Assembly: GCA_003524435.1 (NCBI GenBank)
Contig: DQHP01000149.1
Coordinates: 1 to 28,596 of the forward strand
Origin: Microbacterium sp.
GTDB taxonomy: Bacteria > Actinomycetota > Actinomycetes > Actinomycetales > Microbacteriaceae
Direction of reading: 5' to 3'
DNA: 28,596 nt
The translations under genes and the position numbers were made by a program. Under the pieces are notes generated by a model, which saw only the letters and a list, made by a program, of their open reading frames with translations, was not told the DNA's origin and made no database searches. Below are positions 6,603 through 13,512 of this stretch, in pieces; the stretch's first letter is position 1, and every line of letters begins with the position of its first letter.

Positions 6603-7070
6603 ATGTGGTGGTCGCCGGCTGAATGGGCTGTACTCACAGATCCGGATGAGTGCGGAATGTGCGCAGATGCACACCTGAACGAGAACGAGCACAGCAGCCT
6701 CGTCGTTTCGACCGCAACGACCCATTTACGGCTCGCTCGAAATCAGGCCCACTCTGGCTACTGCCTCGTGATACTGAAGGAGCATGTCTGCGACCTGAGC
6801 GACCTTGATCCGGTGGTGCTCAGTGCATTCTGGCTTGACGTGCAACATGCGGGCCGCGCGATTGAGCAGGTGTACGAACCGAGAAAGATTGACTATCTCG
6901 TTATGGGGCACCGCATGCCGCACCTGCACTGTCACGTCTTCCCGCAGCATGCGAGTGATGACCCGAGGCGCAACGTCGATATTTCCGATGGTCCGGTGTT
7001 CTTGTCGTCAGACGCGATGGCTGGCGAAGTGCAATCGCTTCATCGCGCGTGGCACGAGAAGATCACCTAA
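6603..7070 (+). CDS. HIT family nucleotide hydrolase/transferase
   Basis: A 155-residue HIT-superfamily protein. The histidine triad is clear at H107-x-H109-x-H111, followed by H116 (HLHCHVFPQH); the central histidine forms the covalent nucleotidyl intermediate in this family. The N-terminal C17-x2-C20 resembles the metal-binding CxxC of many HIT proteins. Members hydrolyse dinucleoside polyphosphates such as Ap4A or AMP conjugates; the exact substrate is not readable from the sequence. It is a single-gene unit, convergent with pirin with a 4-bp gap. The ATG fits the leaderless pattern behind TAAGAT. Confidence 0.88.
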   Translation: MWWSPAEWAVLTDPDECGMCADAHLNENEHSSLVVSTATTHLRLARNQAHSGYCLVILKEHVCDLSDLDPVVLSAFWLDVQHAGRAIEQVYEPRKIDYLVMGHRMPHLHCHVFPQHASDDPRRNVDISDGPVFLSSDAMAGEVQSLHRAWHEKIT

Positions 7071-7074
7071 CGGC

Positions 7075-8004
7075 TCAAATTCTCCGGCGCCGAGGCTTCA
7101 GCGTCACGTGCGGCATCTCCGGCGCTGGGATCCTTTCGGAGCCGTGAGTGATGACATGTCCGAAGCGGGTTGCCGAAGCATCCACATTCTCCCAATCGTT
7201 GCGAGCCTGCGCGATCTCGTCATGGGTCCGCGCGGCGAAGTTCCACCACATGATGAGGTCTTCCTCGAATGGTTCGCCGCCCAGCACGAATAACAGCGCC
7301 CCCTCCGTACTAGAAACGCTCACCGAATCGCGAGAGTCGCCCAGATACAGCATCTCGTTCTGCGCCACGGACTGGTCTAGGACGGTCAGATCGCCATCGA
7401 CGAGAACGATCGCATGCTCCCACGCCGCATCTAGCGGCAGCGTCACCTGGCTCCCCGCGGCCAGCGTGATCTCGGCGCCCACGATCGGCGTGTGGACCGT
7501 CGCAGGTGAGCGCACGCCGGCGAACTCACCGAGCACGACGGTGGCCGTAGCATCCGCCCCCTCTGACGCGGGCAACGTCACTGCGGGTAGCGATGTGTGC
7601 TGCTCAAACCCTGCCGCCCCGTGGCGCGCCGACTCGGGCAGCACGACCCAGAACTGCAAGGCATCGAGCGGAAGGGCATCTTCGCCGAGCGAATATTCCG
7701 AGTGCGAGATGCCTCCCCCGGCAGTCATCAGGTTCAGTTGACCCCGCTTGAGCGTCACGTCGAACTCGAGCGAATCGCGATGGCGCTGCTCGCCCACGAG
7801 CGGCCAGGTCACCGTCTGCAGCCCAATATGAGGGTGAGGTTCGACACGCATGCGCACCTCGTCCGGCCCAAAGCGGTCAAGAAAACACCATGCCCCGACA
7901 GTAGGGAGGTCACGATGGGGCAAGGTGCGCAGAACATTCATCGCGCGCACTCCGCCCAACGGGACGACCCGGGGCGTGAGCGAGATGCTGCGCCTGCCGA
8001 TCAT
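7075..8004 (-). CDS. pirin family protein
   Basis: A 309-residue pirin of the cupin superfamily with two beta-barrels. The four iron ligands of the N-terminal cupin are present: H57 and H59 (EPHPHIGLQTV), then H101 and E103 (GGGISHSEY), at the same numbers as in human pirin. Pirins are non-haem iron proteins; some bacterial ones have quercetin dioxygenase activity and others are redox sensors, so the role here is open. The start at 8004 was chosen because homology begins near MIGRRS and its ATG overlaps the stop of the upstream GNAT gene (ATGA). The open frame extends to 8049, but that would deepen the overlap. It is the second gene of a two-gene GNAT-pirin operon. Confidence 0.88.
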   Translation of the reverse strand: MIGRRSISLTPRVVPLGGVRAMNVLRTLPHRDLPTVGAWCFLDRFGPDEVRMRVEPHPHIGLQTVTWPLVGEQRHRDSLEFDVTLKRGQLNLMTAGGGISHSEYSLGEDALPLDALQFWVVLPESARHGAAGFEQHTSLPAVTLPASEGADATATVVLGEFAGVRSPATVHTPIVGAEITLAAGSQVTLPLDAAWEHAIVLVDGDLTVLDQSVAQNEMLYLGDSRDSVSVSSTEGALLFVLGGEPFEEDLIMWWNFAARTHDEIAQARNDWENVDASATRFGHVITHGSERIPAPEMPHVTLKPRRRRI

Positions 8005-8330
8005 GGCGCGTGAGTCGCGTCTACCGGGTCGTCTGGAAGCTGCGGCCACCGCACCTTCGCGCCCGCCACCTGGTCACGCTTCAGAACACGCGCAATATAG
8101 GGGCAGTAAGGCACAATCGTGTCACCGGAGGCTGCCGCATCAGCGAGCGCCGCGTTAGCGAGGATCGGGGCCAGGCCCTTGCCCTGGAACGCCGGATCGA
8201 CTTCGGTGTGGGTAAACAGGATCTCGCCTTCGCGACGCTTGATCTCAGCGAATCCAGCGAGGATATCGCCGACGTGGATCTCGTAGCGTGAGGCCTCGTC
8301 GTTGCGAGTGACGATGGGGACGTCTGTCAT
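8001..8330 (-). CDS. small GNAT-family N-acetyltransferase (YjdJ/Gtn-like)
   Basis: A 109-residue protein with the compact GNAT fold of COG2388-type proteins. It shows the beta strands FTHTEVDPAFQGKGLAPILANAALADA, where QGKGLA is the acetyl-CoA pyrophosphate loop (Q-x-x-G-x-[GA]), and the late YCPYIARVLKR segment typical of this small subfamily. Substrate unknown. The ATG at 8330 is preceded by AAGGAG at good spacing; a longer frame to 8447 has no support. A possible -10 (TATGGT, minus strand 8360-8355) lies 24 nt upstream. It is coupled to pirin by a 4-nt overlap and divergent from recQ. Confidence 0.8.
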   Translation of the reverse strand: MTDVPIVTRNDEASRYEIHVGDILAGFAEIKRREGEILFTHTEVDPAFQGKGLAPILANAALADAAASGDTIVPYCPYIARVLKRDQVAGAKVRWPQLPDDPVDATHAP

Positions 8331-8354
8331 GGCTGCTCCTTCGCGTGTGCTTCC

Positions 8355-8360
8355 ACCATA
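8355..8360 (-). promoter_or_regulatory. possible -10 box of the GNAT-pirin operon
   Basis: TATGGT on the minus strand fits TANNNT and would give a leader of about 18 nt containing the AAGGAG ribosome site. No good -35 is visible. Confidence 0.3.
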
Positions 8361-8423
8361 GGACAGCAGATCCACCGCACGGGCGGCCTGTGGAAAGTGG
8401 ACGGCGGTGTCGGCGCGGGTCGT

Positions 8424-8429
8424 TACGCT
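8424..8429 (+). promoter_or_regulatory. -10 box of recQ (leaderless)
   Basis: TACGCT is followed by GGAGGA and the ATG at 8436. The GGAGG lies only one base from the ATG, too close to act as a ribosome site, so a leaderless start fits better. The same hexamer and spacing precede tag (15674). Confidence 0.5.
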
Positions 8430-8435
8430 GGAGGA

Positions 8436-10502
8436 ATGGCCCAGCATCCCGTCGATCCGTACGCGGATGTTCCCTACCCTGACGAGCCGTGGGATGACGC
8501 CCCGCCGCCAGAAGAGATGGATTGGGAACCGCAGGGAGCGGGATACGAGCCGCCACTTGATTGGGGCGAGGGGCCGACGACGTCGGTGCTGATGACGGAT
8601 GCCACGAACGCTGCGACAGGCTCAGCGAGCGCTGCGACAGGCTCAGTGGCCGCAAGAAGAGCAGCGCCGTCGCGCTATGCCACCGCGAGCGAGGCGCTGC
8701 ACACGGTCTTCGGGTATGAAGAGTTTCGCGGCGATCAGGCGGCGGTGGTCGAGCAGGTGATCGGCGGCGGGGATGCTGTCGTGCTGATGCCGACCGGCGC
8801 CGGAAAGAGTGTCACATATCAGGTGCCGGCGCTCGTGCGCGAAGGCACCGGGCTCGTGATCAGCCCACTCATTGCGCTCATGCACGACCAGGTCGATGCG
8901 CTGCGCGCCAACGGTGTGAACGCGGCGTATTTGAACTCAACGCAGGCAGCGGGTGAGCGCGCCGAGGTCGAGCGGGCGTACCTCGCCGGCGAACTTGACC
9001 TTATATACGTCGCACCAGAGCGGCTGTCGTCGCCGGCGACCACGAAGCTGCTGCAGCGGGGCATCCTCAGCGTCATCGCCATCGATGAGGCGCACTGTGT
9101 GTCGCAGTGGGGCCACGACTTCCGTCCGGACTACCTCGCGCTGGGCGATTTGGGGGAGCGGTTCCCCGGAGTTCCGCGCATGGCGCTCACGGCGACGGCA
9201 ACTCGGGCCACGCATAAAGAACTCACCGAGCGACTGCAACTCGACGGTGCTCCTGGAAGCGCGGGCGCGAAGCACTTCGTCGCAAGCTTTGATCGCCCCA
9301 ACATCCAGTACCGGATCGTGCCGAAGGTCGATCCGCGCAAGCAATTGGTGTCGTTCATTCGCACGCAGCCTGAAAACGCAGCAGGCATTGTCTATGCGCT
9401 CAGCCGCAAGTCCGTTGAGCAGACGGCGACCTATCTCGCCGCGCAAGGCTTCGACGCGCTGCCGTACCACGCAGGGCTTCCGGCCGAGGTGCGTGCGGCG
9501 AATCAGTCGCGCTTCCTTCGCGAAGACGGTGTCGTCATGGTCGCGACAATCGCGTTCGGCATGGGCATCGACAAGCCCGATGTGCGTTTTGTCGCACACG
9601 TCGACCTGCCGAAGTCGGTCGAGGGTTACTACCAAGAGACCGGTCGCGCCGGCCGCGACGGCGAACCCGCGATCGGGTGGATGGCCTACGGTCTCGGTGA
9701 CGTCGTGCAGCAGCGCCGCCTGATCGATAAGAGCCCCGGCGATCGCACGTTCAAGATGCGGATGGGGCAGCACCTCGACGCAATGCTCGCGCTCAGCGAG
9801 ACCGTCGAGTGCCGCAGGCAGAACCTGCTGAATTACTTCGGGCAGGAATCTCAGGCCTGTGGCAACTGCGACACCTGCCTCGAAAAGCCAGAGACCTTCG
9901 ACGGCCTGATCCCGGCGCAGAAACTGCTGTCGACCATCGTCAGGCTCAAACGCGAGCGGAACCAGGCGTTCGGTGCCGGTCACCTCATCGATATCCTCCG
10001 CGGCTCGGCGAATGACCGTATCCGCCAGCAGAAGCACGATGGCCTCGCGACATACGGCATCGGCGCTGACCTCTCTGATCAAGACTGGCGCAGCGTCGTC
10101 AGGCAGTTGTTGGCCCGAGGCATCCTGGTTGCTCAGGGGGATTACGGAACCCTCGCGCCAGGCGAAGCTGCCGCCGGAGTGCTGAGCGGCGAAACTCCGG
10201 TGCCGCTGCGTAAAGACACCATGGGGCGCGTCAGTGCGAGCCGTGCGCGCAAGACGTCAGCAGCGTCGGATGCTGTCGCCGAGGGCGATCGTTCGCTCTT
10301 CGAAGCCCTGCGTGTCTGGCGTGCCGAAACCGCGCGAGAGATCGGCAAGCCCGCGTACATCGTCTTCGGCGATGCGACGCTGCGCGCTCTCGCCGAAGTT
10401 CGCCCGGCCTCCATGGGTGATCTCGACGGCATCACCGGTATCGGTGAGAAGAAGCGCGAAGCCTACGGCGACGCGGTGCTTGCGGTGGTCGCGGCGAACT
10501 GA
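8436..10502 (+). CDS. recQ: ATP-dependent DNA helicase RecQ
   Basis: A 688-residue 3'-5' DNA helicase of the RecQ family, acting in recombination and repair. The order is standard: Walker A PTGAGKS (about 119-125; Ala replaces the usual middle Gly), DEAH box IDEAHCVSQWGHDFRPDY (about 216), TATAT motif, motif V/VI region (AFGMGIDKPDVRF, QETGRAGRDG), the RecQ zinc site ECRRQNLLNYFG...CGNCDTC (from about 459), a winged-helix RQC region and a C-terminal HRDC domain (about 618-688, ending GITGIGEKKREAYG). The ATG at 8436 follows TACGCT by 6 nt; a GTG at 8397 would add 13 residues and is less likely. Odd feature: an N-terminal extension of about 80 acidic and Pro/Ala-rich residues, containing two in-frame copies of a dispersed repeat (8609-8651). 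Confidence 0.93.
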   Translation: MAQHPVDPYADVPYPDEPWDDAPPPEEMDWEPQGAGYEPPLDWGEGPTTSVLMTDATNAATGSASAATGSVAARRAAPSRYATASEALHTVFGYEEFRGDQAAVVEQVIGGGDAVVLMPTGAGKSVTYQVPALVREGTGLVISPLIALMHDQVDALRANGVNAAYLNSTQAAGERAEVERAYLAGELDLIYVAPERLSSPATTKLLQRGILSVIAIDEAHCVSQWGHDFRPDYLALGDLGERFPGVPRMALTATATRATHKELTERLQLDGAPGSAGAKHFVASFDRPNIQYRIVPKVDPRKQLVSFIRTQPENAAGIVYALSRKSVEQTATYLAAQGFDALPYHAGLPAEVRAANQSRFLREDGVVMVATIAFGMGIDKPDVRFVAHVDLPKSVEGYYQETGRAGRDGEPAIGWMAYGLGDVVQQRRLIDKSPGDRTFKMRMGQHLDAMLALSETVECRRQNLLNYFGQESQACGNCDTCLEKPETFDGLIPAQKLLSTIVRLKRERNQAFGAGHLIDILRGSANDRIRQQKHDGLATYGIGADLSDQDWRSVVRQLLARGILVAQGDYGTLAPGEAAAGVLSGETPVPLRKDTMGRVSASRARKTSAASDAVAEGDRSLFEALRVWRAETAREIGKPAYIVFGDATLRALAEVRPASMGDLDGITGIGEKKREAYGDAVLAVVAAN
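8609..8651 (+). repeat. two tandem dispersed-repeat copies inside recQ
   Basis: CGCTGCGACAGGCTCAG is present exactly twice, at 8609-8625 and 8630-8646, with a 21-bp period that keeps the reading frame and encodes AATGS-AS-AATGS. Each 22-bp copy matches the recalled Microbacteriaceae repeat (core GACAGGCTCAG) at about 18 of 22 positions and is related to the copy at 4057-4078. It lies in the non-conserved N-terminal linker of RecQ. Confidence 0.7.
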
Positions 10503-10509
10503 GCAGATG

Positions 10510-10564
10510 CCGCGCGGGAAGCGCACGGGAAGCGCGCGGGAAGCTCACGGGAAGCGCACGGGAA
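10510..10564. repeat. five tandem 11-bp repeats between recQ and osmC
   Basis: Five degenerate copies of GCGCACGGGAA run from 10510 to 10564 (variants CCGCGCGGGAA, GCGCGCGGGAA, GCTCACGGGAA), with a partial sixth to about 10573. They fill nearly all of the 75-bp gap between the convergent recQ and osmC genes. No conventional terminator hairpin is seen there. Confidence 0.85.
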
Positions 10565-10577
10565 GCTCAAGGGCGCG

Positions 10578-10994
10578 TCAGTGTGCGGCGTATTCCTCGG
10601 TGTGCACGCGCACCGTTGTCGCACCGCTGAGCAGCTTCGACACGGGGCACCGCGCGTGGGCCGCGTCCAGCACGCGCTGAGCTTCTTCGGCTGAAGCGCC
10701 CTCGACCGAGAGATAAGTGTCGACCTCGAAGACATAACCGGGACCCAGTTCTGCGTCGTGTAGTTCGACCTCGATGCGCACCGCGGTGTGTTGCTTGCGC
10801 GAGACAACTGCCTGCGCGGTCGAGTTCAAGCACGTCGCCCAGGCGAGTGCGAGCAACTGCTCGGGGTTCGTGCCGTCGGGGTCGCGGTCGGGGTTGAGCG
10901 GCGAAGAGACGGTGACTGAGAGTCCGTCTTTCACAGATGCCACCCCGTTTCCGCCGTCGCGGTTGATCGCCTCTGTCCGGTACCTCATGCCCAT
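10578..10994 (-). CDS. OsmC/Ohr family hydroperoxide-detoxifying protein
   Basis: A 138-residue thiol peroxidase of the OsmC/Ohr family, which reduces organic hydroperoxides using two cysteines. Both are present: C55 in NPEQLLALAWATCLNS (with the conserved E45) and C116 in ARCPVSKLL. The motif set is closest to Ohr-like proteins, but assignment within the family needs a tree. The ATG at 10994 was chosen because TATACT lies exactly 6 nt upstream with no ribosome site (leaderless). That -10 sits in a 12-bp palindrome, a likely operator. It is convergent with recQ and divergent from metNIQ. Confidence 0.87.
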   Translation of the reverse strand: MGMRYRTEAINRDGGNGVASVKDGLSVTVSSPLNPDRDPDGTNPEQLLALAWATCLNSTAQAVVSRKQHTAVRIEVELHDAELGPGYVFEVDTYLSVEGASAEEAQRVLDAAHARCPVSKLLSGATTVRVHTEEYAAH

Positions 10995-10998
10995 ATCG

Positions 10999-11010
10999 CA
11001 AGTATACTTG
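10999..11010. promoter_or_regulatory. palindrome giving divergent -10 boxes for osmC and metN
   Basis: CAAGTATACTTG is a perfect 12-bp palindrome. It reads TATACT on both strands: minus strand 11006-11001, 6 nt before the osmC ATG, and plus strand 11003-11008, 58 nt before the metN ATG. A protein bound here would cover both -10 boxes. Half-sites of this kind are typical of MarR-type dimers such as OhrR; that link is inference. Confidence 0.5.
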
Positions 11011-11037
11011 GACTCTGTACATGAACTCTCGGCGACG

Positions 11038-11049
11038 GTGCCAAGGCAC
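11038..11049. promoter_or_regulatory. small dyad in the metN leader
   Basis: GTGCC-AA-GGCAC is a perfect 5-bp dyad 17 nt upstream of the metN ATG. It could be an operator; as an RNA hairpin its loop would be too small. No known methionine riboswitch fits in this short leader. Confidence 0.25.
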
Positions 11050-11066
11050 GAGAAACGGCACTCACG

Positions 11067-11843
11067 ATGAATTCAGCAGGCGCGACAATCGTTGAGTTCG
11101 TCGACATCTCTAAGCGGTACGACGACCGGCCCACGCAGCACCCGGCCCTCGACGGCATCAGCCTGTCCATCGACCGCGGTGAGATCTTCGGCGTCATCGG
11201 CGAAAGCGGCGCCGGAAAGTCGACTCTGCTCCAACTCATCAACGGGCTGACTCTGCCGGATTCGGGCTCCGTCACTGTCGATGGCCGATCAGTGACTGGC
11301 CGCAGCCGAAAAGAGATGCGTGCGCTGCGCCGCGACGTCGGCGTCGTGTTTCAGAGCATTGACCTGCTCAGCAGCCACACCGTGCGCCAGAACGTCGCGC
11401 TTCCACTCAAGATCTCGCGCGGAAAGCACAGCCCGCGCCGCAGCCGAGTGCAAGAGCGTGAACTCGTTGACGAGATGCTCGCGTTCGTGGGGCTCACGCA
11501 TCGCGCCGACCACTATCCGGCCGAGCTCAGCGGCGGCGAACAGCAGCGCGTCGGCCTTGCACGGGCACTGATCACGCGCCCGCCGCTCCTCCTGTGCGAC
11601 GAGCCGACATCATCGCTGGATGCCAGCACCACCGCGGAAGTGCTGCGCGTCATGCTCGACGCACGCGACAAGCTCGGCACCACGATCGTCGTCATCACTC
11701 ACGACCTCGATGTCGTAGGGGCGATTTGCGACCGCGCGGCGCTACTCGAACGTGGAAGGCTGCGCGAACTGTTCCCGGTGAAGAGGAACAACCGGCGCAC
11801 GATGTCGACCTATTACGACCAGGTCAAACGAGAGCTGATGTGA
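11067..11843 (+). CDS. metN: methionine ABC importer ATPase MetN, short form
   Basis: A 258-residue ABC ATPase that powers D/L-methionine import. Walker A is GESGAGKST (45-53), Q-loop FQSIDLLSSHTV, signature LSGGEQQRVGLARAL, Walker B LLLCDEPTSSLD and H-loop ITHDLDVV. The assignment rests on GEIFGVIGESGAGKST and the following metI and metQ. E. coli MetN has about 343 residues. The C-terminal NIL domain that binds methionine and inhibits transport is absent: the chain ends soon after the ATPase core. The ATG at 11067 has only a weak ribosome site (GAGAAA). The stop overlaps the metI start by 1 nt. Confidence 0.85.
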   Translation: MNSAGATIVEFVDISKRYDDRPTQHPALDGISLSIDRGEIFGVIGESGAGKSTLLQLINGLTLPDSGSVTVDGRSVTGRSRKEMRALRRDVGVVFQSIDLLSSHTVRQNVALPLKISRGKHSPRRSRVQERELVDEMLAFVGLTHRADHYPAELSGGEQQRVGLARALITRPPLLLCDEPTSSLDASTTAEVLRVMLDARDKLGTTIVVITHDLDVVGAICDRAALLERGRLRELFPVKRNNRRTMSTYYDQVKRELM

Positions 11844-12514
11844 TGACCTGGCTCACTGACCTGCTGGACGAGTACGGCAGCGACATCCTCGAGTCTCTGG
11901 CCGAGACCGGCTACATGATGCTCTTCTCCCTCCTCGCTGCGGTGCTGATCGGACTGCCGCTGGGCATGATCGTCTTCCTCAGCCAGCGCGGCGGCATCGC
12001 CGAGAACCGGCCAGTCTGGTCGACGGCGAACATGTACATCAACATCGTTCGCTCGTTTCCGTTCCTGCTCCTCGTGGTCTTCCTCATCCCCTTCACCAGA
12101 TCGGTGATGGGCACGAGCTTCGGTACCCAGGCCGCCACTCTGCCGCTGTGTTTCGTCGCCGTTGCGATCTACGCGCGACTCGTCGAGCAGATCCTGCGCG
12201 AGATTCCGCCCGGCATCTCGCGGGTCGCCGTCGCGATGGGCACGACGCTTCCGCAGGCCGTGTTTCGCGTGCTGTTGCCAGAGGCCCGTTCCGGACTCGT
12301 CTACGCGCTCACCTCAGCATCCATCAGTCTGCTGTCGTACTCGACGGTGCTCGGCGTGGTCGGCGGTGGCGGCATCGGAGACTTCGCCATGCGCTACGGC
12401 TACCAGGAGTACAACGACGCCCTCATGTACATCACCATCGCGATCATCGTCGTGTGCGTGCTTGTTATCCAGGCGGTTGGTCACCGCACCTCCGAGCGCC
12501 TCGACCATCGCTGA
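11843..12514 (+). CDS. metI: methionine ABC importer permease MetI
   Basis: A 223-residue inner-membrane permease with five or so helices, close to the usual 217. The binding-protein-dependent transport signature lies around residues 110-175, and the family hallmark VVGGGGIGDFAMRYGYQ starts near residue 172. The early region MYINIVRSFPFLLLVVFLIPFTR matches MetI. It starts at the ATG at 11843, overlapping the metN stop by one base (TGATG); a longer open frame upstream is only a shadow of metN. It pairs with MetN and MetQ. Confidence 0.9.
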   Translation: MTWLTDLLDEYGSDILESLAETGYMMLFSLLAAVLIGLPLGMIVFLSQRGGIAENRPVWSTANMYINIVRSFPFLLLVVFLIPFTRSVMGTSFGTQAATLPLCFVAVAIYARLVEQILREIPPGISRVAVAMGTTLPQAVFRVLLPEARSGLVYALTSASISLLSYSTVLGVVGGGGIGDFAMRYGYQEYNDALMYITIAIIVVCVLVIQAVGHRTSERLDHR

Positions 12515-12546
12515 CCCAACTGCAGTTGTTAAAGAGAGAAGGAATC

Positions 12547-13362
12547 ATGAAGACCCCTCGCCTCGGCATCCTCGCTGTCGTCCTCGGCGCGAGCATCGTG
12601 CTTGCCGGATGCAGCGCACCAAGCGCCGACGAATCAGACGCTGGTGACGCTCCCGTCGTGCTGAAGGTCGCCGCCGTCACCGCACCGATGACGGACGTCG
12701 TCGAAGCGGCCGGAGAGGCGATCGAAGACGGATACGAGATTGAACTCGTCGAAGTCTCTGACTACATCACCGCGAACACGATCGTCAACGACGGCGACGC
12801 CTATGCGAACTTCTCTCAGCATGAGCCGTATATGGAAGAGTTCAATACCGCCAATGACGGCACTCTCGTCGCGGTACAGCCGGTCTACAACTTCGTGATC
12901 GCGTTCTATTCGAAGACTCTCGACGACATCGCTGACCTTCCCGAAGGCGCCACAGTCGCGGTGCCGAATGACGCATCGAACCTTGGGCGTGCGCTCAAGT
13001 TGCTCGATGCCGAAGGGGTCATCACTCTTGACGCAGAGGTCGATCCTTACGCGTCAACCCTCGACGACATCGCCGAGAACCCGAAGAACGTCGAGTTCCT
13101 CGAGGTGCCGATCGCTTCGCTCAATGCTGCCTACGAAGAAGCCGACTTGGTCTTCCAGTGGCCGTCGCATATCTCAGCTCTCGGGCTCAACCCCGAAAAC
13201 GATGGGCTGATCACCGAGCTCGACGATCGATTCGCGCTCTACGTCGCGGTGCGTGAAGAGGATGCTGACTCTGCGGCGACTGAGGCATTGAAGGCCGCAT
13301 TCGCCAGTGATCAGGTGCGCGAAGTCATCGAGTCGAACGGCACTATCGACGTCGCGTGGTGA
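12547..13362 (+). CDS. metQ: methionine-binding lipoprotein MetQ (NlpA family)
   Basis: A 271-residue lipoprotein with a signal peptide ending in the lipobox LAGC (C22), so it is tethered outside the membrane and delivers methionine to MetNI. The NlpA family fold is clear: VLKVAAVTAPMTDVVEAAG at the start, YANFSQHEPYMEEFN (compare the DANYFQHKPYL of E. coli MetQ) and VAVPNDASNLGRALKLL. The ATG at 12547 has AGAGAAGGA just upstream. It lies 32 nt after metI, and a strong hairpin follows 20 nt after the stop. Confidence 0.92.
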   Translation: MKTPRLGILAVVLGASIVLAGCSAPSADESDAGDAPVVLKVAAVTAPMTDVVEAAGEAIEDGYEIELVEVSDYITANTIVNDGDAYANFSQHEPYMEEFNTANDGTLVAVQPVYNFVIAFYSKTLDDIADLPEGATVAVPNDASNLGRALKLLDAEGVITLDAEVDPYASTLDDIAENPKNVEFLEVPIASLNAAYEEADLVFQWPSHISALGLNPENDGLITELDDRFALYVAVREEDADSAATEALKAAFASDQVREVIESNGTIDVAW

Positions 13363-13381
13363 GCTGCCGAAATCCATGACA

Positions 13382-13416
13382 ACTGTGGCCTCGTGACAAG
13401 AGCACGGGGCCACAGT
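13382..13416 (+). terminator. terminator hairpin after metQ
   Basis: ACTGTGGCC (13382-13390) pairs with GGCCACAGT (13408-13416). Inside, T-G and CGTG/CACG extend it to a continuous stem of about 14 bp with the 7-nt loop ACAAGAG. It is followed by CCTCCCTTTGG rather than a clean T run, as is common in high-GC actinobacteria. Confidence 0.8.
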
Positions 13417-13449
13417 CCTCCCTTTGGTTAGAGAAACCGTACACGTGGC

Positions 13450-13478
13450 TTGGGTCGGCGTTGTAGCAGACCTACGAT
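13450..13478 (+). promoter_or_regulatory. promoter of the acyl-CoA oxidase gene
   Basis: TTGGGT (13450-13455), a 17-bp spacer and TACGAT (13473-13478) form a good -35/-10 pair. The expected start near 13485 leaves a leader of about 28 nt that includes the AGAGGA ribosome site. It overlaps an upstream in-frame ATG at 13450, which argues against that start. Confidence 0.55.
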
Positions 13479-13512
13479 CGAAGCATCCTTAAACTTTCTG
13501 AGAGGAACTCTC

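Noticed and set aside
8397..8435. GTG at 8397 as recQ start
   Set aside because: The added 13 residues overlap the -10 region; the ATG at 8436 fits the leaderless pattern.
11014..11066. Methionine/SAM riboswitch before metN
   Set aside because: The leader is only about 50 nt and has just one 5-bp dyad; too short for known SAM riboswitch folds.
11594..11842. Upstream extension of the metI frame
   Set aside because: It is a shadow frame inside metN; MetI begins with MTWLTDLLDEYG at 11843.
12148..12546. Upstream extension of the metQ frame
   Set aside because: It lies over metI in another frame and would bury the signal peptide; the ATG at 12547 has a clear ribosome site.
13450..13512. ATG at 13450 as start of the acyl-CoA oxidase gene
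   Set aside because: It falls in the TTGGGT-N17-TACGAT promoter and the extra 21 residues have no family support; AGAGGA precedes 13513.
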